8,575 nucleotides of DNA from DAIDJM01 sp964250215. Its GTDB lineage: Bacteria; Pseudomonadota; Alphaproteobacteria; Acetobacterales; Acetobacteraceae. The notes beneath the pieces are model-generated. The model saw nothing but the letters and a program-made list of their open reading frames with translations, searched no databases and was not told the DNA's origin. Below are positions 1 through 7,325 of the stretch, one piece after another. The stretch lies in contig CAXUEX010000124.1 in NCBI GenBank assembly GCA_964250215.1, forward strand, positions 1 through 8,575, in the 5' to 3' direction. A program made the translations under genes and the position numbers. Positions within the stretch are counted from its first letter, which is position 1; the number at the start of each line of letters is the position of its first letter.

Positions 1-610
1 GCTGGTGGACGATCATGCGGTGCTGCGGGCCGGCTTGCGGCAGCTTCTTGCCGCCATGATCGGCGGCGAGGTGCGGGAGGCCGGCAGCGGCCCCGAGGCG
101 CTCGCCATCCTGGCGTCGTGGCGGCCCGACCTCGTGATCCTCGATCTGGAGCTGCCGGGCGCGGGGGGGCTCTCGTTGCTGGAGGGCATGCGGCGGGCGG
201 ACCTGCGCGTGCTGGTGCTCAGCATGCACGCCGAGCCACTTTATGCCACGCGGGCGCTGGCTTCCGGCGCGCTCGGCTATGTGTCGAAGAACGTGGCGCC
301 CGAGGCGCTCGTGGCCGCCGCCCGGCTGGTGGCCGCCGGCGAACGCCATATCGAGTCACGAATCGCGCAGGACATCGCGCTGCAGCGCATCGAGGCGGGT
401 GACAAATTGCATCGCCTGTCGCCGCGCGACCTGGAAATCCTGCGCCAGATGGCGGCCGGCGGCAGCCTGCGGGAAATCGCCGCCAGCCTCGGCGTCACCT
501 ACAAAACCGTGGCGAACACGGTCAGCCTAATCCGCACCAAGCTCGGCGTTTCCCGCACCGCCGACCTGATCCGCCTGGCCATTGCGGCGCGGCCCGGGCA
601 CGGCCCATGA
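1..610 (+). CDS. NarL/FixJ-family DNA-binding response regulator (5' end outside the window)
   Basis: This is a two-component response regulator that receives a phosphoryl group from a histidine kinase and binds DNA through a LuxR-type helix-turn-helix. The reading frame is open to the window edge: the codon before the GTG at 5 reads Leu, giving LVDDHAVLRAGLR, the usual beginning of a receiver domain. The true start is therefore a few codons upstream and the GTG is an internal Val. Counting that GTG as residue 1, the acidic pair is D2/D3, the phosphoacceptor is D47 in VILDLELPG, the switch Ser is in VLVLSMHAE, and the conserved Lys is in YVSKNVAPEAL. The C-terminal part (about 137-195) has LSPRDLEIL, the helix-turn-helix REIAASLGVTYKTVANTV and IRTKLGV. 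The kinase is not visible and may lie upstream. The gene ends 48 bp before lptF on the same strand. Its regulon cannot be told from sequence. Confidence 0.9.
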   Translation, partial: LVDDHAVLRAGLRQLLAAMIGGEVREAGSGPEALAILASWRPDLVILDLELPGAGGLSLLEGMRRADLRVLVLSMHAEPLYATRALASGALGYVSKNVAPEALVAAARLVAAGERHIESRIAQDIALQRIEAGDKLHRLSPRDLEILRQMAAGGSLREIAASLGVTYKTVANTVSLIRTKLGVSRTADLIRLAIAARPGHGP

Positions 611-658
611 GCGGCCGGGCCTGGAAACGGCGACGGGCGGCCCGCTAGAAGGAGGAAG

Positions 659-1789
659 ATGCTCTCCCGCCTCGATCGCTACGTCCTGCGCCAGCTCCTG
701 ATCTCGCTCGCCGCCGTCACGGCCGCGCTCGTGGCGCTGATCTGGCTCACCCAGTCGCTCCGCTTCGTCGAGCTCGTGGTCAATCGCGGGCTCTCCATGC
801 GCGTGTTCCTGGAACTCACCAGCCTGCTGCTGCCCGGCTTCACGGCCGTGATCCTGCCGATCACCACCTTCGTGGTGGTGCAGTTCGTCTATCAGCGGCT
901 GGCCAGCGACCGCGAACTCACCGTAATGCGCGGCGCCGGGCTTTCGCCCTGGGCGTTGTCGCGGCCGGCGCTGCTGCTGGCGCTGCTCTCGCTGCTCGCG
1001 GGGCTCGCGCTGAACATTTGGGTGGTGCCGGCCGCCTCTGAGGCATTCCGGCAATATCAGTTCGAGATCCGCAACAAGGTCGCCGCATTCCTGTTGCAGG
1101 AGGGCGTGTTCACGGCAATCTCCGACGACCTCACCGTGTATGTGCGCTCGCGCGATCCCGACGGCACGCTGCACGGCATATTGGTGGAGGACGACCGCCA
1201 GAAAGACAATCGCGCCACCATCCTGGCCGAACGCGGCAGGCTGGTTCCCACCGGCGGCGCGCCGCACGTGCGGCTGGAGAACGGCTCCCGCGAGGAGATC
1301 GACCGCAAGACCGGCCGGCTCGATGTGCTGACGTTCGCCGAGGACACGATCGATCTCGATTCAGGCAACAAGGAGAACGGCCAGCGCTACCGTGACGTGA
1401 ACGAAATGTCATTGCACGAGCTGCTGCACCCCGATCCCGCCAACACGCCAGTGCGGGATTTCGGCAAGCTGGCGGTGGAAGCGCACCACCGGCTGACGCA
1501 GCCGATCACGGCCGTGAGCTTCACGCTGGTGGCGCTGGCCAGCGTGCTCACCGGCGGCTTCCAGCGCCACGGCAATCTGCTGCGCCCGGCCGCGGCCGTG
1601 CTGGTGCTGGTGGGGCTGCTGGCGACGGGGCTCGCCGTAGCCAGCCTGGCGACGCGGCAAATGGCGCTGATCCCGCTGATCTGGGCCGAAGCGGTGCTGC
1701 CGGGGCTCGCCGCCGCGTTCCTGCTGTTCGCGCCGCCGCGCATGGCGCCGGAAGCCACGCCCGCGGGCGCCGTGGCGGCGAGCGGCTGA
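659..1789 (+). CDS. lptF: LPS export ABC transporter permease LptF
   Basis: LptF is one of two inner-membrane subunits of the LptB2FG transporter, which extracts lipopolysaccharide from the inner membrane and passes it to the periplasmic Lpt bridge. The 376-residue protein has the YjgP/YjgQ layout. Three hydrophobic helices (about 11-33, 52-76, 102-124) are followed by a polar periplasmic beta-jellyroll region (about 130-275) and three more helices (about 282-300, 308-331, 337-358). The cytoplasmic loop after helix 2 carries SDRELTVMRGAGLSPW (83-98), the family's coupling helix that contacts the ATPase LptB. The start is supported by AAGGAGGA at 649-656, only 2 bases from the ATG, and by the family-typical beginning LDRYVLRQLL. 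Its stop overlaps the lptG start by one base, so translation is probably coupled. lptB is not in the window. The assignment as LptF rather than LptG rests on order and N-terminal sequence. Confidence 0.95.
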   Translation: MLSRLDRYVLRQLLISLAAVTAALVALIWLTQSLRFVELVVNRGLSMRVFLELTSLLLPGFTAVILPITTFVVVQFVYQRLASDRELTVMRGAGLSPWALSRPALLLALLSLLAGLALNIWVVPAASEAFRQYQFEIRNKVAAFLLQEGVFTAISDDLTVYVRSRDPDGTLHGILVEDDRQKDNRATILAERGRLVPTGGAPHVRLENGSREEIDRKTGRLDVLTFAEDTIDLDSGNKENGQRYRDVNEMSLHELLHPDPANTPVRDFGKLAVEAHHRLTQPITAVSFTLVALASVLTGGFQRHGNLLRPAAAVLVLVGLLATGLAVASLATRQMALIPLIWAEAVLPGLAAAFLLFAPPRMAPEATPAGAVAASG

Positions 1790-2898
1790 TGCTCGCGCTC
1801 ACGCTTTCCGGCTATATCGCGCGCTCGTTCTCGGCGGCCGTCGCGGTGATGCTCGGCGGCCTGTCGCTGCTCGTGATGCTGTTCGACTACATCGAGCTGT
1901 TGCGCCGCGCCGCGACCCGCCCCGACGTGGGGTTCGGCCTGGTCACCACCATCGCGTTGTTGCGGCTGCCGTATTACATGCTGCTGATCCTGCCGTTCGC
2001 GGTGCTGCTCGGCGGCATCGTCGCGTTCTGGCGGCTCACCCGCTCGTCCGAGCTGATCGTGGCGCGCGCCGCCGGCGTCTCCGCCTGGCAGTTCCTCACC
2101 GCGCCGCTCGCCTGCGCCATGTTGTTCGGCGCTGTGGCCACCGCTGTCGTCTCGCCGCTGTCCTCCGCCATGTTCGGGCGTGCCGAACAACTCGACAACG
2201 TGCATATCCGCGCCACCGGCGGCGCGCTGGCGCTTGCCGGTGGCCAGTTGTGGCTGCGCCAGGCCGATCGCGGGCTGAAACCCGACGGTGTGGCCATCAT
2301 CCGGGCGCACCACGTGCAGACCGAAGGCCGCACGCTCTCGGCCGACGACGTGACGGTGTTCCGGCAGGACGACCGCGACCGTTTGCTCTCGCGAATCGAG
2401 GCCGACCACGCGGTGCTGCGCAAGCACGAGTGGGAACTGTCGGGGGCGCGCAGCATCAAGCCGGACGAGTTGCCGAAACCGATCGGCAGCGCGCTGCTGC
2501 CCACCGATCTCACCGTGAACCGCATGGAAGAAAGCTTCCAGAGCGCCGACACGCTTTCCGTGTGGGCGCTGCCCGGATTCATTTCGCTGCTCGAGCACGC
2601 CGGCTTCTCCTCGGTGCGCCACCGGCTGCATTTCCAGTCGCTTCTGGCGCTGCCGCTGCTGTGCGGCACGATGGCGCTGGTGGCAGCGGGATTTTCTATG
2701 CGTCCGGCACGGCGCGGCGGCGTGGCGCGCATGATCGGCTCGGGTGTGGCCGCCGGTTTCGCGCTGTTCACGGTGAGCAAGATCGCCGAGCAACTCGGCC
2801 AATACGGCGCGCTGCCGCCGGCGCTCGCCGCCTGGGTGCCGGCATTCGCCGGACTGCTGCTGGCGCTGGCGCTGCTGCTGCATCTGGAGGATGGCTGA
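1789..2898 (+). CDS. lptG: LPS export ABC transporter permease LptG
   Basis: LptG is the second membrane subunit of LptB2FG and the partner of LptF. The 369-residue protein has the same six-helix architecture: helices at about 13-36, 58-80 and 100-122, a periplasmic jellyroll region at about 130-250, then helices at about 283-303, 312-334 and 345-365. The coupling-helix segment LTRSSELIVARAAGVSAW spans 83-100. The C-terminal half contains strongly family-like stretches, including FQSLLALPLL (282-291), FSMRPARRGG (302-311) and KIAEQLGQYGALPP (331-344). The ATG overlaps the lptF TGA in TGATG, a classic translational coupling junction that also fixes the start. The stop lies 5 bases before the lptD start. 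Nothing appears truncated or frameshifted. Confidence 0.95.
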   Translation: MLALTLSGYIARSFSAAVAVMLGGLSLLVMLFDYIELLRRAATRPDVGFGLVTTIALLRLPYYMLLILPFAVLLGGIVAFWRLTRSSELIVARAAGVSAWQFLTAPLACAMLFGAVATAVVSPLSSAMFGRAEQLDNVHIRATGGALALAGGQLWLRQADRGLKPDGVAIIRAHHVQTEGRTLSADDVTVFRQDDRDRLLSRIEADHAVLRKHEWELSGARSIKPDELPKPIGSALLPTDLTVNRMEESFQSADTLSVWALPGFISLLEHAGFSSVRHRLHFQSLLALPLLCGTMALVAAGFSMRPARRGGVARMIGSGVAAGFALFTVSKIAEQLGQYGALPPALAAWVPAFAGLLLALALLLHLEDG

Positions 2899-2903
2899 CC
2901 GCG

Positions 2904-5171
2904 ATGCGCCGTTCCGTCCACGCGCACGCGCCCATATGGCTCGCGGCGCTCGCGCTGCTGTTCATGCAACCGGCGCGGGCGCAGTTCGGTCTGGGCGAAA
3001 GCGACCACAACGCGCAGCAGCCGGTGAGCGGCAACCAGCCGGTGACGTTCCAGGCCGACAGCGTGAGCTACGACAAGCAGAACGGCATCGTAACTGCTTC
3101 GGGCCATGTCGAGGCTTGGCAGAACGGCCATTATCTGCGCGCCGACCGCGTGACTTTCGACCGCAACACCGACGTTGCCGCCGCCAGCGGCCATGTGGTG
3201 ATCGCCGAACCCGACGGGCAGATCGTGTTCGCCGATTATGCCGAAATGACGCAGGGCATGCGCAACGGCGTGCTGGCAGGCATGCGCGCGCTGCTGGCGA
3301 ATGGCGGCAAGCTCGCCGCCAACGGCGCGCGCCGTACCGAGGGCAAGCTGAACGAACTGGCCCGCGCGGTGTACTCCAGTTGCGACGTGTGCGCGATCGA
3401 TCCCACCAGCCCGCTCACCTGGCAGCTGCGGGCCGAGCACATCACCCAGGATCTGGAACACAAGCGCATCGAATACAGCGATGCCTGGATCGATGTGCTC
3501 GGCCTGCCGGTGTTCTACCTGCCGTATTTCTCCAATGCCGATCCTTCGGTGAAACGCCAGAGCGGCCTACTGATCCCGAATTTCGGGCTGACGGACGAGC
3601 ATCTTGGCACGTTCGCGACGATCCCGTACTACCTGGTGATCGACGATCAGTCCGACCTGACAATCACGCCCACGCTATCCACCATGCAGGGCGGCCAGGT
3701 GGCGCTGGATTACCGCCGCGATTTCAATTCCGGTGCCACCGACATCATGGGCGCCGTCGCCCACGATCAAGCCACGCTCGCCGGCTACGTACGCGCCAAT
3801 GCGAACTTCGTGTGGAACGACACCTGGCGCTACGGTGCCAGCCTCACGCTCGGCAGCTCGGTCGATTACCTGCGCGACTACCAGATCGACGGATTTCTCG
3901 GCAACACGCTGCCCTCCTCGGCCTATATCGAAGGTTTCGGCGTCGGCAGCTATACGAAACTCGATTTCCTGGCCTGGCAGGGGCTGAATGCCAGCATCAA
4001 CCAAAGCCAGCTCCCTTATGCGCTGCCGCGCTACGAATACGATTTTGTCAGCGAACCGGACGCGCTGGGCGGCCGCACGTCATTCAACGTGAAAGCGTTC
4101 AACGTGCTGCGCAATGCCGGCACGACCGATCAGCAGGCGGGAGCGCGGCTGGAATGGGACCGGCCGTTCGCCGGCCCGCTCGGCGAGCGCTATCTGTTCA
4201 CGGCCCAGGTGCAAGCCGCCGGCTTTCAGGCCAGCGTGCTGAACGCGCAGCCGAATTACTCGCCCGTTGAGCAGGCACAGAACGCCCACGCGCAGCCGCA
4301 GGTGGCGCTGAAGATGAACTGGCCGTTCCTGCGCACCGGTTCGCTCGGCAGCCAGATCGTGGAACCGATCGTGCAGGTGATCGGGGCGCCGCAGAGCGGC
4401 AACAGCCTGCGCGACCACTTCCTCAACGAGGACAGCTTGGCTTACGAATTCACCGATGCGACGCTGTTCAGCCTGAACCGGTTCGGCGGGTTCGACCGTT
4501 TCGATGGCGGATTGCGGGTGAATGCCGCAATGCACGCGAACTGGACGTTCCCCGGCGGCCAGGTGCTGGATGGGCTGGTGGGCGATTCCTGGCAGCAGCA
4601 CATCGACCAGAACCTCTACCCGCAATTCCAGCCCTGGAACGGCTTCGCGCGGGATGCGCATTTCTCCGATGTCGTCGGCCGGCTCAGCTTCGTGCCGAAC
4701 TCCTGGTTGAACTTCACGGCCCGCGGCCGCGTCGATCCGGAAAACGGCGATCTGCGCTTCGCCGACGCCACCACAGGCTTCGGCCGCGGCATCCTGCATG
4801 TGAATATCGGCTATCTTTATAGCTCGACGAATCCGTACCTGCTGTATCTGTTTGGGCCGGGCTATCTGTCGCCGGGTTTCCTGGTGCCGGGCAACCCGGC
4901 CTCGGCCGCGTTCTTCGCGCCGCGCAACGAAGCCCAGGTTTCCGCCAGCAGCCACTGGCGTCACTGGACGGCGTCGTTCAACGGCATCCGCGATCTTGGC
5001 ACCGGGCAGATGGTCTCGGCCGGCGGCGATCTGAAATACGAAGACGAGTGCACGATCTTCGACATTCTGGTTGCCCGGCGCTATACGTCGATCAACGGCG
5101 ACCACGGCAACACCACCGTGCTGTTCACCATCGACCTGAAAACCGTGGGCCAGGTGCCGATCAAAGGCTAG
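2904..5171 (+). CDS. lptD: LPS-assembly outer-membrane protein LptD (OstA/Imp)
   Basis: LptD is the outer-membrane beta-barrel that, with the lipoprotein LptE, inserts LPS into the outer leaflet. The 755-residue product (E. coli's is 784) starts with a signal peptide: basic MRRSVHAHA, a hydrophobic core, and a likely cut after ARA at residue 26. An OstA/LptA-like beta-jellyroll follows (about 45-150; VTFQADSVSYD, VTASGHVEAW). Then come the conserved stretch LGLPVFYLPYFSNADPSVKR and SGLLIPNFG, which lead into the barrel (about 240-755) of alternating aromatic/polar strands. It has only three cysteines: C160 and C163 (SCDVC) and C716 (EDEC). The ATG at 2904 is preferred because it opens the signal peptide. 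GGAGG at 2886-2890 is 13 bases upstream, slightly far, and lies within the lptG coding end. An earlier ATG at 2891 is in another frame. The operon position between lptG and surA agrees with the call. Confidence 0.96.
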   Translation: MRRSVHAHAPIWLAALALLFMQPARAQFGLGESDHNAQQPVSGNQPVTFQADSVSYDKQNGIVTASGHVEAWQNGHYLRADRVTFDRNTDVAAASGHVVIAEPDGQIVFADYAEMTQGMRNGVLAGMRALLANGGKLAANGARRTEGKLNELARAVYSSCDVCAIDPTSPLTWQLRAEHITQDLEHKRIEYSDAWIDVLGLPVFYLPYFSNADPSVKRQSGLLIPNFGLTDEHLGTFATIPYYLVIDDQSDLTITPTLSTMQGGQVALDYRRDFNSGATDIMGAVAHDQATLAGYVRANANFVWNDTWRYGASLTLGSSVDYLRDYQIDGFLGNTLPSSAYIEGFGVGSYTKLDFLAWQGLNASINQSQLPYALPRYEYDFVSEPDALGGRTSFNVKAFNVLRNAGTTDQQAGARLEWDRPFAGPLGERYLFTAQVQAAGFQASVLNAQPNYSPVEQAQNAHAQPQVALKMNWPFLRTGSLGSQIVEPIVQVIGAPQSGNSLRDHFLNEDSLAYEFTDATLFSLNRFGGFDRFDGGLRVNAAMHANWTFPGGQVLDGLVGDSWQQHIDQNLYPQFQPWNGFARDAHFSDVVGRLSFVPNSWLNFTARGRVDPENGDLRFADATTGFGRGILHVNIGYLYSSTNPYLLYLFGPGYLSPGFLVPGNPASAAFFAPRNEAQVSASSHWRHWTASFNGIRDLGTGQMVSAGGDLKYEDECTIFDILVARRYTSINGDHGNTTVLFTIDLKTVGQVPIKG

Positions 5172-5193
5172 GCCGAGGCTGGGAAAGGCTAGG
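5163..5193 (+). repeat. 10-bp direct repeat at the lptD stop and the surA ribosome-binding site
   Basis: AAAGGCTAGG occurs at 5163-5172 and again, perfectly, at 5184-5193, a spacing of 21 bp or seven codons. The first copy encodes the last two LptD residues (Lys-Gly) and the TAG stop. The second copy is in the same frame, so it supplies a backup in-frame TAG, and its AGG is the start of the surA Shine-Dalgarno AGGAG. It may be a small local duplication. No function is claimed. Confidence 0.6.
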
Positions 5194-5195
5194 AG
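5191..5195 (+). promoter_or_regulatory. Ribosome-binding site that decides the surA start
   Basis: AGGAG at 5191-5195 lies one base before an in-frame GTG at 5197 and ten bases before the ATG at 5206. One base is too close for initiation, so the ATG at 5206 is preferred. That start also gives a cleaner signal peptide. Confidence 0.65.
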
Positions 5196-5205
5196 CGTGC
5201 GACCG

Positions 5206-6654
5206 ATGCGATTTGGCGTAATGGCGGCCTTGCCGCTGATCTTCGCGGCCGGCACCGCGCCGGCGCTGGCGCAATACTATCCGGGCGCCAACCCGGGCGC
5301 GAATTTCGGGGGGCCTACCTCGCGCGGCATCGGCCCCGGCGCCGAAGCGCCCGATCACGGCGATCAGAACCCGCAGGACCAGAGCGATGAGCTGCGCCGG
5401 CACGAAAAGGAGCCGGCGATCCGCATTCCGCCGCCAAAGATCGAAACGCCGCCGCCAGATGCCGATGCGATCGCCGCGGTGGTGAACGGCGACGTGATCA
5501 CCCGCGCCGACGTGGACAACCGCGCCCGGCTCTTCGCGCTCTCCACCGGCCTGCCGATGAGCGGCGACATCACCCGGCTGCGGCCACAGATCACGCGCGA
5601 GCTGATCGACGACCGGCTGAAGCTGCAGGAAATCCAGCGCCGCAAGATCGTGGTGGCCGATGCCGACGTGGCGCAGGCGATCGCCACCGTGGAGCAGCGC
5701 AACGGCCTGCCTCCGGGCGGCCTGCGGCAGAAGCTCGCGGCGCAAGGCGTGAACCTCTCCACGCTCATCAGCCAGATTCGCATCCAGCTCGGCTGGACGC
5801 GCGTGCTGCGCCAGGAACTTGCGGAACGCGGGCTGATCACGCCGGCCGAAGTCGATGAGCAGGAACGCATTTTCAAGGCGCAGACCGGCCAGCCGCAGTA
5901 TCGCGTGGCGGAAATCTTCGTGCCAGCCGAGGATCCGTCGCGGGCCAACGATGCCCGGAAATTCGCCGACACCGTCATCCAGCAGCTTCGCGCCGGCGCG
6001 CCGTTCGGCATTGTCGCCGCCGAATTCAGCGACAGCGAAACCGCGCTCCAGGGCGGCTCGCTCGGCTGGGTGCGCCCGGATCAGCTCGATCCGCAGGTGG
6101 CGGAGCTGGTGCGGTCCATGCCGACTGGCGCGGTGAGCAATCCGGTGCGCGTGGCCGGCGGCTACGACGTGGTGACGCTGCAAGACAAACGGCTGGTGGG
6201 ATCGGATCTCGCTACCGTGGTTTCGGTGCGCCAGGCGTTCTATCCGTTCGCCGTGCCGCTGGATCCGCAGGCGCCCACCGAGCAGCAGCGCCGGGCACTG
6301 ACCGATGCCCAGGGCCTGAGCCGCAGTGCGAGCGATTGCGCCGGCATGGAGGCCGCGAACGCGGCGCAGGGCAACAAGCGGCCGAGCGATCCCGGCCCGA
6401 TCCGGCTCGACCACCTCAATCCGCAAATGCAACAACTTCTCGGGGCGCTGAAGCCCGGTCAGGCGAGCAAGGCGCTGGTGACGCCGGAAGGCGTGATGGT
6501 GGTGATGGTGTGCAGCAGCGAGCAGAAGAATTTGGCCGCCATGACGCGCGACGACATCGCCAACGAACTAGTGTCCGAGCGCGTGGAACTCGCTTCGCGG
6601 CAATTGCTGCAGGATCTGCGCCGCCGGGCGCTGATCGATCAGCGCTCGAGCTGA
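5206..6654 (+). CDS. surA: Periplasmic chaperone / peptidyl-prolyl isomerase SurA
   Basis: SurA binds unfolded outer-membrane proteins in the periplasm and delivers them to the BAM complex. LptD is a known client in E. coli, which fits this operon. The 482-residue protein (E. coli's is 428) has a signal peptide ending ALA-Q at 22/23. A Pro/Gly/charged low-complexity segment follows (23-87), which accounts for the extra length. The SurA N-terminal chaperone domain begins at IAAVVNGDVITRADV (89-103) and runs to about 225. One clear parvulin (PpiC-type) domain spans about 231-332, with QYRVAEIFVP, the signature GGSLGWVRPDQLDP (283-296) and GGYDVVTLQDK. The last ~130 residues look like a diverged second parvulin module (LNPQMQQLLGALKPGQAS), with two cysteines, C378 and C436. 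The gene ends inside the convergent overlap with the Uma2-family gene. Operon context supports SurA over a generic PpiC protein. Confidence 0.92.
   Translation: MRFGVMAALPLIFAAGTAPALAQYYPGANPGANFGGPTSRGIGPGAEAPDHGDQNPQDQSDELRRHEKEPAIRIPPPKIETPPPDADAIAAVVNGDVITRADVDNRARLFALSTGLPMSGDITRLRPQITRELIDDRLKLQEIQRRKIVVADADVAQAIATVEQRNGLPPGGLRQKLAAQGVNLSTLISQIRIQLGWTRVLRQELAERGLITPAEVDEQERIFKAQTGQPQYRVAEIFVPAEDPSRANDARKFADTVIQQLRAGAPFGIVAAEFSDSETALQGGSLGWVRPDQLDPQVAELVRSMPTGAVSNPVRVAGGYDVVTLQDKRLVGSDLATVVSVRQAFYPFAVPLDPQAPTEQQRRALTDAQGLSRSASDCAGMEAANAAQGNKRPSDPGPIRLDHLNPQMQQLLGALKPGQASKALVTPEGVMVVMVCSSEQKNLAAMTRDDIANELVSERVELASRQLLQDLRRRALIDQRSS
6628..6645. repeat. 18-bp perfect palindrome at the convergent surA / Uma2-family gene ends
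   Basis: The 18 bases GCGCTGATCGATCAGCGC read the same on both strands. As RNA from either strand this could form a 7-bp stem with a TCGA loop. On the plus strand the stem can extend by a G-U and a G-C pair to 6626-6647. It covers the last codons of surA and the stop codon of the Uma2-family gene (6639-6641). No T-run follows on either strand, so it is not a canonical intrinsic terminator. It may still act as a bidirectional 3'-end hairpin. Confidence 0.6.
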
Positions 6655-7217
6655 TCCTCGGGTTCGGTGTCCGGCACGTCGGCGTAGATTTCCTCGAACG
6701 GGATTTCCACATCGATTTCCGGCAGCTTCAGCACGGCATCGCGGCCGCTCAGCGTGGCCACGCCCCAGTCTTCGCCGCGCCGCATGAAAACCTGCGCGGC
6801 CGGCCCGGTTTGTTCCAGGATGACATAGGCGGCGACCGAGGCAGTGGCCCGGTACTCGGCGGGCTTGAGGAAAAGATCGGTCCGGCGCGTGCTCGCGCTG
6901 AGTATTTCGAAGACGATCACAGGATCACCGACGACCTTGGCGTCTGGCGCCTGCGGCGAGCAGACCACGAATACATCCGGATACCGGATCCGACCAGCTA
7001 CTTCGATCTTCAGATCGCTGCCGTGAGGACGGCAAGCTTTGCCGCGCAGGCGAACGCTCAGAGCTGCCAGAAGGTTCGTCTGGATCGTGGAGTGCGCCAC
7101 GCTCACGCCCACCATCGCCACCGGCGCGAACCCGTCGAACTCGTATTTTGCCGGCTGCCGCTCTTCCCAGTCCAGGAACTCGGCCAGGCTCATCGCCTTC
7201 CGCAAAGCGACATTCAT
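6639..7217 (-). CDS. Uma2-family (DUF820) predicted PD-(D/E)xK endonuclease-like protein
   Basis: This belongs to the Uma2/DUF820 family, whose fold resembles restriction-type PD-(D/E)xK nucleases. The biological role is largely unknown and DNA cleavage is an inference. The 192-residue product shows the family pattern: N-terminal MSLAEFLDWEERQPAKYEFDG (9-29), AHSTIQTNLLAAL (41-53), RYPDVFV with D81, PVIVFEILSAST with E104, then TDLFLKPAEY with K118. D81, E104 and K118 are the candidate active-site residues, with the Lys displaced onto the following helix as usual in this family. I chose the ATG at 7217 because MNVALRKAMSLAEFL is a common start in relatives. A GTG at 7256 would add 13 residues, and an ATG at 7193 would remove 8. 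A hand count gives about 64% GC, against about 70% in sampled lines of truB, which suggests but does not prove acquisition. Its 3' end overlaps surA by 16 bp. Confidence 0.85.
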   Translation of the reverse strand: MNVALRKAMSLAEFLDWEERQPAKYEFDGFAPVAMVGVSVAHSTIQTNLLAALSVRLRGKACRPHGSDLKIEVAGRIRYPDVFVVCSPQAPDAKVVGDPVIVFEILSASTRRTDLFLKPAEYRATASVAAYVILEQTGPAAQVFMRRGEDWGVATLSGRDAVLKLPEIDVEIPFEEIYADVPDTEPEDQLER

Positions 7218-7297
7218 GTCTTTCGCCCGCTCCCGCGCTGTGCAATGGCTGGCCACTCACGCCGGCTGGCGCAAGGCCTGACGCCGTTGGCGGCCGC

Positions 7298-7325
7298 ATG
7301 ATACCCCCGCCCTGACACCTGACAA
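7298..7325 (-). promoter_or_regulatory. Candidate sigma70-type promoter for the Uma2-family gene
   Basis: On the minus strand, TTGTCA (7325 to 7320, 5 of 6 to TTGACA) is followed after 16 bases by TATCAT (7303 to 7298, 5 of 6 to TATAAT). Transcription would begin near 7290 and give a leader of about 70 bases before the ATG at 7217. The -35 lies within the second unit of the heptamer array. The match is good for such a GC-rich region, but it is prediction only. Confidence 0.4.

Noticed and set aside
591..644. Mutually exclusive GC stems: 615-621 can pair with 591-597, or 616-621 with 639-644, resembling an attenuator before lptF
   Set aside because: Stems are only 6-7 bp with 17-base loops in very GC-rich sequence, there is no T-run, and chance pairing of this kind is expected.
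2250..2903. Upstream extension of the lptD frame by 218 codons into lptG
   Set aside because: The extension reads lptG out of frame, is Arg/Ala/Gly-rich and lies before a clear signal peptide that begins at the ATG at 2904.
2891..4270. 459-codon plus-strand frame starting with an ATG directly after GGAGG
   Set aside because: Zero spacing from the Shine-Dalgarno is not usable, and the product is a low-complexity Arg-rich shadow of lptD.
527..6435. Long minus-strand open frames opposite lptF, lptG, lptD and surA (for example 1387-2883, 1974-3461, 4080-5255, 5161-6435)
   Set aside because: Their products are rich in Arg, His, Gln and Ala with no recognisable domain, as expected of antisense frames in high-GC genes. 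The plus-strand genes are firmly identified.
7218..7256. GTG start at 7256 for the Uma2-family gene, adding 13 residues
   Set aside because: The added residues (MASHCTARERAKD) do not resemble the family's N terminus, whereas the ATG at 7217 gives a typical one. It is not fully excluded.
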